This document shows, in pieces, positions 1 through 12,478 of a stretch of DNA of 64,000 nucleotides; within the stretch, counting starts at the first letter, position 1; every line of letters begins with the position of its first letter. A model generated the notes under the pieces. It saw only the letters and a list, made by a program, of their open reading frames with translations, did no database searches and was not told the origin of the DNA. The stretch covers positions 3,369,022 through 3,433,021 of the forward strand of contig NW_006917091.1 of assembly GCF_000516985.1 (NCBI RefSeq), written 5' to 3'. The translations under genes and the position numbers were made by a program. This DNA is from Pestalotiopsis fici W106-1 (Eukaryota; Ascomycota; Sordariomycetes; Amphisphaeriales; Sporocadaceae).

Positions 1-302
1 AAGGGGATAAATCCATGCTTTTTTATTAGCGATTTCGCTTTGTGTTGCTATTTAGCAGCTATTTGCTTTAGCTTATATAGCGGGTTTAGGATCCGGATAA
101 TTTTTTTTTTAAATAACCTTTTTTACGCGCTAATTTTATAAATTATTCGAAAAATTATAGTAGGCTAAAGAATTATTTTATATAAATTTTTTTACGTAGG
201 TTATTATTAAGAAATATAAATATAAAATTAATTTGTAAAATAAATTAGCTTTTTAAAGCGGTAAAGGCTATTAATATTTTTTATAAGGCGGCTTTTATTA
301 TA

Positions 303-830
303 ATTGCGATTATTTCGCTATAGTTAATATTTAGGCGTTATATAAATCTACGCGTTATAATACGCGTTTTATATTTTTTAAGCGTGCCGTTATTATTAAA
401 TTTTTTTTTTAGCATTTATTTATTATTAATAAGGTGGTTATAATCGGCTTTATTTTTTTATATAAATTAAAAGGTATTTTTTTATATATTTTTTAAGATT
501 TTTTAATAGATCGCTTTTTATTATTAATTTTTTTTTAGTTTAATTATAGCTTTTTTAAATATAGGATTTTTTGGTAAATTTATTTTTAATATTTTATATA
601 GCTTGTCTTTTTTATGCGTGGTTATAAAGCTAAATAGCTAATCGTCGCTTTTATTAAGGTTTGCCGCCGTAAAAGAGTTTTAGGGACGGGGGCGTTTATT
701 TTTATTTTTATTATTATTATTATCGCTTTTTTTAATACGGCTAAGGCCAAGGCTTAATTTGCGAAATTTATTAGCTAAAGGGTTGTAGAGGTTAAATTCG
801 TTAATTTTGTACGCTTTTTTAAAAAAAAAC
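303..830 (-). pseudogene. copia reverse transcriptase remnant
   Basis: Minus-strand codons at 374-303 read YKTRIITRRFI-stop-RLNINYSEI, which follows the copia RT block YKARLVARGF-x-Q-x-x-GIDY-x-E with RIP-type substitutions. The upstream part (about 830-430) is a Lys/Asn-rich decayed frame typical of the integrase-RT linker and early RT. The YVDD box would lie beyond the left edge of the window. Confidence 0.7.
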
Positions 831-1599
831 GTAAATATATACCTTATTAATTCGCGAAATTTATTGCGTTAATCGAAAAAAAAAATTAAAAATTCGCTTT
901 TTTGCTAAAAGGTATAATAAATAAAATTATTATTTTTAAAAGCTTTAAGCATTTAGGCTTAATATATATTGGTTTTTTTTTTAAAGCGGCCGCGTTTTTA
1001 TTTAATAAGGCCGTTTTTAAAATCGGTAATATTTTTAGGAATAACGTTATAATTAAAATCCCGGACTTAGCTTTTTATAAGCTTAAATTTATGCCGTAAT
1101 TGTCGTTATATATATTATAATAAGGACTTTATTACGTTAGCCGGATTAGGCGCGCTTTTTGCGTTTTTTAAATATTCGTAAAAAATAATATATAAAATAA
1201 TTAAAATACGACTATTTTTAATTAGTTATATTACGTAATTGCTATTTTTTTAATAATTAAAGAATAAAGCTTTTACCCTGTTTAAATATAGCTTTTTATT
1301 ACGCGTTTTTTCGTTCCGATCGATATACGCTATATAACGGCTGCTAAAAATTAATAATTTTAAATTATTAGGCTAATATAGGCGCGTTTTTTCTTTTTTT
1401 ATAAATTTTATCCTATTTTAGTATATTTTATAAAAGGTAAAATCTTTAATTATAAACTGGCTTATGCGATTAATTATATAGCAAATTGCTAAAAAAAACG
1501 TAATTTTAGAAATAGGTAGGAATTTTTATTTAAATGGTTATAGCTTTTGCCTTATTTTAAAGGAATTTAATCCCTTTTTCGGCAATACTGTTTTAGTAT

Positions 1600-2520
1600 T
1601 AATTATATATAAATAATAGGATTATTTCGATTTTTTTAATATCGCATTTTTTCGTGAGTTTTTTAAGCGTAAATTTTTTTTTTATTAATTTTAATAGTTT
1701 TTAGTTTAATTTATAATTTGTTTATATTTAAGGCTTGTATTTATAAGCGCGCTAAAGTTTTATTAACGTAAGTAAATAATATAAATTATATTTTATTTTT
1801 AATTCGATAGGATATAAACGTTTTTTTTTTATTTTTATTATCCGTAATTAGGCTAAAATAACTTTTATTTTTAATAATTACCGGTTTAATCGATCTGAAA
1901 TTATATTAAATGATTTTATTTACCGCGTTAGCTTTTTTTTACGGTTGCTAAAAAGGCGTTTTTAACGCTTTTGCTTGATTATATGCTAAATAAGGTAATT
2001 GCGTTATTTGCCTGGCTTTAAAACCGATTTTAGTCGTTTATTAAATGGTTTATTATAGCTTTTCGGCGCTTAGGTGGCAAAAACGGCGATGCTAAAAAAT
2101 AAGCTATTAAGTTAAGCGCTTTATTAGCCTAATATCGTTAAATGCGCTATTAATTTTAAATATTGCTTTAATTAGTTTTTTAATTTTATTATCGCCGATT
2201 TTAGGCGTTTTATATTATTAAAGGTTTTGTTATAAATTAGTTAGCGCTATTATTAAACGTATTTAAGGCTTTAGTTTTCCGAACCGCTATAAATAAAAGC
2301 TACGCTTAAAAATATTAAGGGAAGTTATTATTTTGTTATTTTTATTTATTAGGCTGTTTTTATAAATAAAACCTTTTATTAAATATTAGCGTTCGCTTAA
2401 TATAATTTTTACGGGGAAATTTTTAATATAAAGGGTTTTTAATATGCCGACGACTACCTTTTCTCTTTTTGCCTTTATTAGGAATTTTTTACTAAATCCG
2501 ATTTATTAGGTATAGATTAG
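1600..2520 (-). pseudogene. copia protease / GAG-pre-integrase / integrase remnant
   Basis: One minus-strand reading frame can be followed from about 2520 to 1600, broken only by TAA/TAG codons. At 2091-2056 it reads HRRFCHLSAEKL, matching the GAG-pre-integrase signature (H-R-R-x-G-H-L-S-x-E-K-L). About 35 codons later there is an AKA/PF-like element. At 1851-1819 it contains an ITD-then-basic motif typical of the copia integrase core. The aspartic protease upstream is too mutated to confirm. Confidence 0.75.
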
Positions 2521-3026
2521 TCTTTTATTTATATTAACCCTAAATTTTTTCCGCATAAGGTTTATTACGGTGCCTTCCTTAAAATTATTCGCGTTAAGGG
2601 TAATATTAATATCTAATTTAATATTAAATAATAACGGGCGTTTAATATTTTTATATAATATATTAAATTTACGTAAATGCTAAAATCGAAAAGGGAAATT
2701 AAAAGGCTGGGTAAAAGGTTATAAATTACGCTTATACCACTATTAAGGGTAATAGGTAATATTATAATATTTTTAACGTTATTATTAAGCGGCTAAAGGG
2801 AATTATTATTTTTTAACTGCGAGTCTTTATTAATTAAAAACTAGTCGTATTTTTATTATATTTATATTTAGATCTGTATATTATCTCGCCTTACGATAGC
2901 GGCTATATTATAGCCGGATTTTTTATTATAGTTTTTTAATCCCGGGATTAGTTTATTACCATTTTATAATCTTTTTAACGTTATATTATTCGCGTTGTTA
3001 TTTTTTTGTTCCTTTTTTGGCTTAGG

Positions 3027-3142
3027 ATAGTTTTTGGCGATATACCTATATTTATTATAATTATAGCAGAGAGGGCCTTTTTTTTTATTAAATTTTAGCT
3101 TACGCTTCTTTTTATTACCCTTGCCGTTACCTTTGCCGTTAC

Positions 3143-3174
<32 letters not shown>

Positions 3175-3240
3175 GTATTATAGGAGTTGGCATTTTTATT
3201 ATTATTACCGTTATTATTATTATTATTACGGCGCCTTTTT
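3027..3240 (-). pseudogene. copia Gag C-terminus: Asn-rich linker and CCHC zinc knuckle
   Basis: On the minus strand an Asn-rich linker, encoded by (AAT)n and visible on the plus strand as ATT repeats at 3141-3235, runs into a Lys/Gly basic stretch and then a knuckle at 3068-3027. The spacing is exactly CX2CX4HX4C. The first Cys is intact; the other Cys codons now read TAT (Tyr), as does the His codon. TGT to TAT and CAT to TAT are both RIP-type transitions. The N-terminal Gag part lies towards about 4.2 kb and is AT-rich with stops. Confidence 0.8.
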
Positions 3241-4794
3241 TCGCTTCCGATTTTGCTTTTATACTCGTTAATAAAATTCGAATTAAGCTTTATTATAGTT
3301 ATTTTTATATATAAAAGGATAGCGTTAATGCTTTTTATTTATATATAAGCATTTTTTTTATAGCTACCGATAAATATCGTAATTTATTATTATTGATTTA
3401 TTTTTATCCTAGCGTTTTTGTATTATTTAGTTAAACGCGTAAAATTAGTGATATAGAGTACGGGATTTTTCTTATTATATATAAGCTTATTAAGCTTTTG
3501 CTATAACGCTTTTTAATAGGCTTTACCTATATTAGTATAAGTGCGGTTAAATACCTTAAGTATTTTCGTTTTTTTTTAAAGCCTTTAATAAGGTTAATAG
3601 CGTTACGCTTATTAGTTTTTTGGATGTATCTAGCGATGCATAGCTTGTTTATTATAATAAATTTTAGGGACCCGTTATTTATAAAACCGATTAATTTAAA
3701 AGCAATTATAAATATATTTTTTTATATAGGCTAATTATTTAGGCCCTTTAAGTGGTATTTTTTATTAAAAGAGAAGTCGAAATATTTTTAATTTAATATA
3801 TAGTTAATAATTATATTTATAATAGGCGTTATTATAATTAATCGACGCGATATAGCTTTATATACGCTTTTTTTATTTAAGTTATTTTTAAAAAAAGAAG
3901 AAGACGACGATAGGTTATTTTTTATTAGCATTTTGCCTTTAGCGCGAGCTTTATTATAAAGCGTTTTTTGGCGACGGCGTTTATTTTTTAATTTATTTAA
4001 TAAATCGCTACGCTAATTAAAAATAGACTAATTGCGTTTTTTCCGTAATTCTTTTACGGATTTAAATCGCCGGATTAGGAGTTTATTACCTAAAGTATTT
4101 AAAAATTTAATAATACGGATAAATTTGTTTTTACCGTTATGTTAACGGCTGTTTTTTTTTATTATTTAAATAGGACGATTTAGGGTTATTATTATTTATT
4201 ACGCTTTACGCTTTTTACCTATTTTTTTAAGCTTTTGCCTATTTTTATTTTGCTTATTAATAGCTTTTTTTTTAATTTAAGTTTATTACGTCGGTATATA
4301 GCCTTAAGGTTTTTATAATTAATTTTTATATTTTTTAAATTAGCCGTTTGTATGGCGATAGTATTGTTTTTTATTTTATTAAATGCTAATATAACGCGGA
4401 GGAGTTTTTTTAAATCGCTTTTAATTGCTTTTAAAAAGTTAATATTTATAATATTTTCGTTAGGTTATTTAATATTAGCCTTATTACTAGGTTTAGCGGT
4501 AATAGGCTTTGCGGGAATATTATTATTAATTAGGTTTTATTTTTATACCGGATTTTGGTTTGCTATAAAATCTGCTATTATGCTATTTGCTTTAATATTT
4601 ATTAAGTGCTAAAAATACGGAGGACTCTTTAATATCGGAGTGGTGCTATTATATAAATAATTTATAAGGTTTATAAAATTATAGAATTATATAAAACGAT
4701 AGCAAAAAAAGAATTAATTAAAAAATGCGATATAATAATTATTTATAAGCTTAAAAACTGTTAATTTCCCGTTTATATAGCCATTTACGGTAAT

Positions 4795-4925
4795 AAAGCC
4801 GTAGGCACCCGGCTATAGCCGTTTCTGGACTTTTCCACGATCCTTTGTTGACCATAGGCACCAATAGGCCCCAGCGCCCTCCGCCAACACTATATTTATA
4901 ATAGCTAGAAATGCAAATACCGCCG
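4795..4925. other. small island of unmutated, GC-rich sequence inside the RIP block
   Basis: About 130 bases here keep many CA, TG, CCC and GGCACC tracts, while both flanks are fully RIP-converted. It does not encode anything I recognise. It may be a short single-copy spacer, or an insertion that post-dates RIP. Confidence 0.5.
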
Positions 4926-5259
4926 TACGTCTACTTTATATTCCTATTTTTTAATATTTTCCTAATTATAATAACTAATTCCCGATCCAGCCCCGGCCGC
5001 CTAAAACGGAAAAAAAGAGAAAAATAATAATAATAATAATAACGACGACAATAACGACGAAAATTTATATATTATAGCAAATTAAAGCCCGGCGATATAG
5101 GCTTTAAAAAGTAAATCCCTTTTAAGCTAGGGGGCCTTTGCATTTATTTATATTACGGATATAAAGCGATAAAAATAAATCTAGGCTATATCGGCTAAAT
5201 AATAAAAAGGCGTAATGCGTAACGCTTTACGGGAATTAAAGCTTTTATACTAAATAAAA

Positions 5260-5475
5260 CCGCCCGAAAGCGATAGCGACGATGATAATAACGATAATAG
5301 TAACGATTAAAAAGCGGCTTTTAATAATAATAAAGGCGAAGATAAAAACGAAAACCGCCGTAATTTTAAGTTATTTATATAATTAATAAGCGATAATATA
5401 GATAAAAATAAAAGCGAAAATAATAATAATAATATTAATAATATTAATTAGGCTTTCGATTTATTTTAAAGTTAA
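5260..5475 (+). pseudogene. decayed Asp/Asn-rich reading frame
   Basis: A plus-strand frame starting KPPESDSDDDNND is rich in Asp, Asn, Glu and Lys codons and is interrupted only by TAA and TAG. It looks like the low-complexity part of a transposon-encoded protein. I cannot assign the family. Confidence 0.35.
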
Positions 5476-6231
5476 TTATTACGAATTAAAGGCATTATAT
5501 TTCTATTTTTTATATATTTAATTTTTATTATAATTTTGTAATTTTTTTATTTAGTAAGCTTATAAAATCGCTAAAGCTATAATTATATGCGCTTAATATA
5601 ATTTAATTTGCTAAATAAGCTAAAAAAATGCGTAAGATTTTAAATAACGCTTTATGCCGTATTTTGCGATAATTTTTAAAATAAAAACTTTGTTATTTTT
5701 CTAATTTTATATATTATATAATATTTTAAGTAATTAATATAATTAAAGGAAAAATTAATAAAAGCACTAAAATGCTAAAGCCGCGGTAGTAAAAGGCGCC
5801 TAGAAAATTTTGCGGAAAACCACTAAATACGGGATATTTTAAGCTTATATTTTTATTTTTAGCGGTATTAATACCGGTTTTTGTTATCGATTAAAATAGT
5901 AAAATCGCACGTAAATATTACGTAAAAAGCAATTTTTTTAGGCAAATCTTTTTTATATTTTTCCGGTTTATTAATATATAATTTTTGCGAAATTTTAATT
6001 TTATATTAACTTTAACGCGTTTAAATTTAACTAATTATTAAGCTTTTAATTTATAATAAATTATAATATATATTAATAAATAAATATTAATTAATTTATA
6101 AATATATTATTTACCCGATTAGATTTTAGTTTATTTACGAACGCTTTTAAGTATAATTCGCTATATAGCTATTTTTGTTATTAAATACCTTAGCTCGTAA
6201 TAACCCTTAATTAAAATTAAAATCTTTAGAT

Positions 6232-6648
6232 TTTATTAAGCCGGATAATAGCGGAAGCGACGATAACGCCGGCTAACCTAAGCTTATTCCTAATTTCGAT
6301 AATATTATAAAATTAAGCTTAGCTTTTATTAAGGATCCTGTTACGCTTAAATAGCTTTTTAATAGCGATACCGTTAATAATATCGTTTAAATGCCTTTAT
6401 ATATTTAGGTTTTTATTATAAACGGTTTAATTAATTTTGCTAAATAGCTCGAAAAAAAATTTATATTAACCGAATTTAAATTTAAATAGGCTAATAACTA
6501 ATATAATCGCTTAAAAGCCGAATATAATAAAACGTATACCGAGTTTAAAGCTATTAGCGAGTTTTTTATTAAAATAAATAAAAAGCTAAACGAGGCAAAA
6601 GCTAATTTATTTTTTATCGCTAAGCGTTTAAAAAAAAAACGGATATAA
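6232..6648 (+). pseudogene. decayed coiled-coil (Gag-like) reading frame
   Basis: A single plus-strand frame of about 139 codons is broken only by TAA and TAG codons, the RIP products of Gln codons. The first part is acidic (PDNSGSDDNAG) and the last 60 codons are Lys/Glu/Leu-rich with heptad-like spacing (LKAEYNKTYTEFK, INKKLNEAKAN), ending in a basic tract. That suits a retroelement Gag or transposase coiled coil. The family is not identified. Confidence 0.45.
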
Positions 6649-7115
6649 AATAAAAAAAAACGGTTTCGAACTTTTAGCAAGCTTATTTAGCTAAATTTAA
6701 TTATATCTTTTAGGCTATATTATACCGGTTATATTTTATTAAAAATTTAATTTATATAAAAAAATTATAAATTATTTTAATTATATCGTATTATAATTAT
6801 ATGTAATTTAATGCTATAAATAATATAAATCGCTTATTACCGAATTAAAAATTAATACTATTTTATTATTTTATTAAACGTTTTATACGTTAATTAATAT
6901 TAATATATATTTTTCGATTAAAAATAAATCGATAAAAATAGCAAAAAAAAAATACCGCTAAATTATTTATTTAAGGTAAAATAACCGATATTATTTAAAA
7001 CTTTAAAATCCGAAAACTTTACCGCGGCTTTTTTTTTACGTTTATTTTATTTTTCGAATCCGTATCCGCTTATACCTTTTTATAAAATTATAGGATTTAT
7101 ACTAAAGTTTTTTTT

Positions 7116-7134
7116 AAAAAGGAAAAGGGGGGAA
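7116..7134 (+). other. polypurine-tract-like run
   Basis: A 19-base purine-only run, five A then GGAAAA then six G then A, follows the decayed plus-strand frames. It resembles the plus-strand primer tract just inside the 3' LTR of a retrotransposon. No LTR pair could be verified. Confidence 0.35.
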
Positions 7135-7205
7135 TATATTTAAGGTTAAAGTTAATTATATTTTTTAAATTATTTTTATCTTTTATTTTTAAAATTGCTT
7201 ATATT

Positions 7206-7231
7206 TGGAAATTATTCGGAATCGAACCTTA
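7206..7231 (+). other. primer-binding-site-like / tRNA 3'-end complement
   Basis: The plus strand reads TGG and then a stretch containing GAATCGAACC, the complement of a tRNA T-arm (GGTTCGATTC) followed, 12 bases on, by CCA. A retrotransposon primer-binding site starts with TGG and pairs with a tRNA 3' end. The match reaching into the T-arm is longer than usual, so a mutated tRNA or tRNA-derived SINE on the minus strand is an alternative. Confidence 0.3.
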
Positions 7232-7942
7232 AACTTTTAATTAATAATTAATAATTAATATAATAAAAATCTAATATAAATTCTAAAATTTAAAAAATCG
7301 TATAAATTATCCGTTCGGCTAATCGATTAGCTAGTGCCTTTTAAATAAACGGTAAATTCGTCGATTATTTTGCCTTTTAAAAAATATTTAAAAGTTTTAA
7401 AACGTAAAAAATTATAAGCGTTTAATAATTAAAAATATTAAAGCGTATATAATTATAATAATAATAATAAATATTAAAAATATTAGAAATATAATTAATT
7501 TAATTTAATATATTCGGATTAATTACCTTAATTTTATATTTTATATACGGGTTATTTTTGCTATTAAGCCTATAAATTAATTTTATAATTAATTTTAATT
7601 TCCGATTTTATATATATAAAATTATTTTATATTATTATTATTATTTATTTAAAATATAAAATTATATTTATTTAAGCTATATATTTAGTTATTTTATAAC
7701 GGCTATATTAAATTAATAATTTAAGCTAAATCGATTATTTATATATATATTTTAAGTTTAAAATCTCGCGTATTCCCTTTTTTAGCCGTTATACCCCCCG
7801 AATTCGTAGCTAATAATATTATATTTAATATATAATTTAAAAACGGTTTAAAAAATTTAATAAAAATAAAAAGCAGGCTCGGCTATATAAAACTATTATT
7901 TATTTTAAGCATAAAAAACTAATTTTTTTAATATTTAAAACG

Positions 7943-8176
7943 CCGTCAATCCGCCCGAAAGCCTGTTGCGAAAATTCGAGGCTTTAAAAATATCGTTATC
8001 GCGTAATAAAATCGTATATATTATTTTAATATAGGCCGCGAATATTACGGCTATTTTTCCGGAAGAGTTTCGTTTAATATAAGCTAAATTAGCAAAATGC
8101 GAAGCGTTAGCAAAAAAAAAACGGGAGCTTTATAAATTAAAAGCTAAAATAGGCTTAAAAAATATTTATATATAAA
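7943..8176 (+). pseudogene. decayed reading frame with Lys/Glu/Leu-rich helix
   Basis: The plus-strand frame starts NPPESLLRKFEALK and continues through EEFRLI-stop-AKLAKCEALAKKK, interrupted only by TAG and TAA. It is a clear coding relic, probably the C-terminal helical part of a transposon protein. No family is assigned. Confidence 0.45.
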
Positions 8177-10929
8177 TACCGCTTTTGCGTCGCTTTAAGC
8201 AAAGCAAAATTTAAATAAGCGTTTATAAATTTAAATAATTTAAATAAAAAGCAACCCGAGCTTTATAACGGTATTAACGCTATAATAAATAATATAAAAT
8301 TATTAATAAAAAAATTAAAATTTTAATAAGCGAATATTAAAAATTTATAAAACGGGTCTAGGATATTATTAATATTTATTTAACCGTAAAAAGCGCGGTA
8401 TATAATAATATTATAAATTTATATATTTATAAATTTATCGAAAAATAATTAAGCGTATATTACGCATTAAAATTTAATTTATAATCGAAAAATTTTAAAA
8501 TTAAAAAACGAATATTTATAAATAACCGTAAGCTTTTCTAATTTATTTTTACGCCTTAAATCTAAATATTATTATTTTTTTTAAAACTTAATTAAAACGC
8601 TAATTTTCCTATTTTATTTTTTATATTTATATATTATTTTTTTATAAAGCCTAGGCGCTTTTAGGATTTTATAATTTTTTATTATTAATTTTAGTATTTT
8701 TTTTATTTTTTATTTTGGTATTTTCCTTATTTCTTATTTTGGTATTTTTTTTATTAAGCTTTAATATAAGCTCGCGCTTTAGCCGATAAAGCTTATGCTT
8801 GTTTATTAGCTTGTTTTTTACTTTTTTATTAATATTTAGGAATAAATATATTTGTTTTAGGTAATTATTAATTAAATTATATTTATTATTTACGGCGCAA
8901 AAATTGGCTTATATTTTTTCGCGTTTTCGTTATAATTACTTAAGCTTTTTTTCCGTTCGACGTTTAAAGTTATTAATTTTAAATAATTTTTTATTATCCG
9001 TTTTATATTATAAATCCTCGAGTTATCGTTAAGCTACGTAAAAAAGCTTATACGTATAACGTTTTTACCGACGCTTTTTCTTTTCGGCGATTTTAGCGGG
9101 ATTTATTTTATTTTTAAAATTTTATTTAAAATAAAACCCGTTAAAATTAAATATTTTAGGAATTTATTAGTAATTTAATTTAGGAAAGCTAATTTATACG
9201 TAATTTATATAAAAATTTACCTTAACCGGCTTTGCCGTCGGCTTTATTTTTTAACGTACGCGGACGCTTTATCGATTTAGCTTAAATTAAAATTATCGCT
9301 TATAGCCTATATTAATAAATATTTATATATATAAAATAATTTATTTATTTAAATAAGCTCCTTTTTTATTTTTTCCCGTTTTTTTTTTAGAATTTAAAGA
9401 TTTATAAAGTTGCGTAAATCGGGGAGCTTATTAAATAAAGCCGCCGAAAACTAGCTAAAAAGCGGCGGCGTTTTAATTTAATAATTATCGGAAATACCGC
9501 TTTCGCCGTTATTTATTTTTAAAATAAGCTATATAGCGATTGGGCTTTTATATTAATTCGTTAGCAATTTGCGGCGTTTAGCTATTATTATAAAACGCGA
9601 AACCGAAAGTTAGCTAAAAGCCGGCGGCGTTATAACCTATTAATCCTTATTTTCGCTATAAAAACTATTTATTATATTTAATATAAAAAATTAATTAAAA
9701 TAATATTGCAAAAGCAAAAACGTAAAAAATTATTAAAATTAAAAATTATTAAAAAAATAATGCAAAAATAATTTTTTTTTATATATTTTTATTACCGTTT
9801 AAACGTATTTTATACCTTAGCTATAAATATACTTTAGCTTTTATATATATACGAAGTATATATAAGCAAATAATGCCTACGGCACTTTTAAAATAAAAAA
9901 AATAGCTATTTAAGCGTAATATTATACGGCCTAACGAAATTGCGTAAAAGCATAATAATAAATAAAAGCTATAAAATATAGCTATTATAAAATTATTTAT
10001 TTCGTTATATACCTTTTAATAAACGAGTCGTTATTATAAATAAATAAAATATATTTTATAGCCGGTTTTTTAATAATTCCCTATTAAATATAATGCGCCG
10101 GATATAAGCTATATAATTTATTTAATATATTTATAAAGCTAAAGCCGATTAAAAATATAGCTTATTATATAACCTAAATAAGGCAATAGCGTGCGTTTTT
10201 AGGATTAAAAGCTTATATTTAATTTATTATATATAAAGCACGGTCGATTATTTTTATTTATAATAATATTAGTATATATCGGTATATAAAATAAAAAACG
10301 CTATTGCGATATAAATTTAAATAAAAATAATTTTTATCGTATCGGCTACGAAATAATATAATAAAAAAAAATAATAAATTATAAAAACCTTTTATTTTAA
10401 TATAGCGGTAACGGCATATTATATTTTAAGGCAGATAAAAATAATTTAAATATTAATTTTAAAATTATACTAATAAATCGGGCTAAATATCTCGGCGTTT
10501 TATCGCTATTAAATTTATATATCGATACGTCCTATTTTTAGCGGGCGGATTAAACCGTTAACGCTTGCCTAAATATTTTATAAGCTAACGCTAATATATA
10601 TTTTATTTAGTAACCTTTATAAAAATAATAACCGTATTATATCCCTTTTAAAATAGCTTAGCTTCCGATAGCTTTAAAATAAGGATTCCCGCTATAAAAA
10701 AACCGCTAAGCTAATATTACTATATTTTAGCGTTTAATTAAATAAGCGTTCGCGCAAAATAAATAAAATTACAACGTACCTTAATATATTTAAGCGTTAA
10801 ATAATTATACGCATTTTAAAGCAGGCCAAAAATTGCAAAAAAACCTTAATCGAGTTAACCGAAGAGTTTTTTTACGTAAATTAAATTTAAGGCCTAAGCG
10901 GCCGCGATTTAATATTTTTTAAAATTTTA

Positions 10930-11045
10930 TAAAAAGGCTGGATAAGCAGAAAAAAAAAAGGAAAAAGCGGAAAAAAAAACCGTAAAAAAAAGGAAAAAAG
11001 AAAAACGATAAAAACGGGAAAATAAGCGCAAAAAAAAAAAAGCAT
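10930..11045 (+). repeat. purine-rich, Lys-rich low-complexity tract
   Basis: A-rich sequence on the plus strand would encode Lys/Arg/Glu repeats. Downstream the frame continues with a Leu/Lys/Asp/Glu-rich stretch (DLNESLNDIKSELKRLK). It is probably the basic C-terminal tail of a decayed transposase. Confidence 0.35.
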
Positions 11046-12339
11046 AAAAGGCTACGGCGTTCGGTCCTAACGATAATATTATTTCGGACCTTAACGAAAG
11101 CTTAAACGATATAAAATCGGAGCTAAAGCGCCTTAAGCTTATTATTTAAAAAAAAATCCGAAAACGCCGCCGCCTTTTATAAATAATAGCTCGTTAAACT
11201 CCGATAATAAAGGATTACGCTTTAAATTCCGCTTTAAAAAATTATATATATTTTATACCGCCGAAAATATAAAAATAAATCGTTTTATTCCGGGCGTATT
11301 AGCTTAGCCTATTTAATAAAACGCCGTAATCGGTAAAGCTAAACGGCTTTACTAATATTTTTTTATTAATTTAATTGCTAATAAAAAACGGCTAATAAAT
11401 TAAAAATAAATATTAAAGCGAATAATTATATATATTAAGCGCGGAATTTAGGCCGGGAAAATTAAATAAAATTAAAATAATTAATTTTAAAACGCTAATA
11501 GATTTTATATAAAAACCTGCGATACGGAAAAATAACTTAATAATAATATTTATAAATTAATAATTTAAGCGATTACAGGTTAATTAAATATAAATTTAGG
11601 CAATAAGCGCAAAATTTTATAAAATTTTATAAATATAATTATGCCTATTAGCTTAATTAATATTTATTATTTTAACAAATTTTAATAATAAATAAGGATT
11701 ATAAGGCTCGATTAAGGTTTAGCTAAATAAAACCGTTGCCGGCCTGGCCCGTTGTTTATAAAATTAAAAATATTAATTATCCCCGTAACACACTTCACAT
11801 ACTAAGGTTATAGCTTTTCGTAAATAATTAGCAGCGGTCCGCAAATTTCGACTTTTGATTTTTCGCTGTTTTTACTATTTTTATTATTACTGCTGCTTTT
11901 GCTTTTGCTTTTATTATTTTTATTTATTACCGATTTTTACCCTCCGCCTAATTAATATACTATTATATAAAAAAAAAATACGCTATAAAAATAAACGCCA
12001 TATTTTAACCGGATAAAAAAGTAAAATACTAACGCTATAGTTAATATTAAAATTGCCTTATAAATATTAATTCTACCTCCCTGACTTTTCCTTTTTATTT
12101 TTTTAACTTATTATATAATTTGCTACCCAGCTTACTAAACGTAATTTAACTCACCAGCTTATCGAGTCTAATCCAATATTATTAACCCAAATATCAAAAT
12201 CTTTATATTTAACCCTTACCTATTATAATTTATAAATAATAATATTCCTAAAAGCATAAGCGGCGTTAAAATTTAATAATATAATAAGCCCTTAGCTAAC
12301 CTTATATAGCTTTCCGTATTTTTAAGCTTTGCTTGGAAA

Positions 12340-12478
12340 ACGCGGAAAAAAAGGAGGAGAGAGAAAAAGAGGAGAAAGAAAAAAAGGAAAAAGAAAAGGA
12401 GGAAAAAGAAAAAAGGAAAAAAAAGGAAAAAAAAGAAAAAAAGGAGAGAGAAAAAAAGGAAAAAAAAACAAAAAGAAA
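12340..12478 (+). repeat. long polypurine tract
   Basis: About 120-130 bases are almost exclusively A and G on the plus strand (short GGA/GAG/AAAAAGG units). This is a homopurine:homopyrimidine tract with hardly any C or T interruptions. It may be an expanded Lys/Glu-coding repeat or simple-sequence DNA. Confidence 0.7.

Larger units (their letters stand above)
1..4650 (-). mobile_element. RIP-decayed Ty1/copia LTR retrotransposon (extends past left edge)
   Basis: Reading the minus strand from high to low coordinates gives the copia order: Gag with CCHC zinc knuckle (about 3240-3027), protease-like region and GAG-pre-integrase (2091-2056), integrase (around 1851-1819), then reverse transcriptase (about 830-303). 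GAG-pre-integrase before RT is the copia order; in Ty3/gypsy the integrase follows RT. All in-frame stops are TAA/TAG, so this is a single RIP-killed copy. RNase H and the 3' LTR must lie outside the window. The upper boundary is approximate because I could not define the 5' LTR. Confidence 0.8.

Noticed and set aside
3141..3235. ATT trinucleotide array considered as a CRISPR-like or regulatory repeat
   Set aside because: It is the complement of the Asn-rich linker codons of the Gag remnant; there are no spacers.
4352..4612. Plus-strand 86-codon hydrophobic frame that looks like a membrane protein
   Set aside because: RIP-converted AT-rich DNA yields Ile/Leu/Phe/Lys codons by chance; it lies on the opposite strand to the decayed copia Gag.
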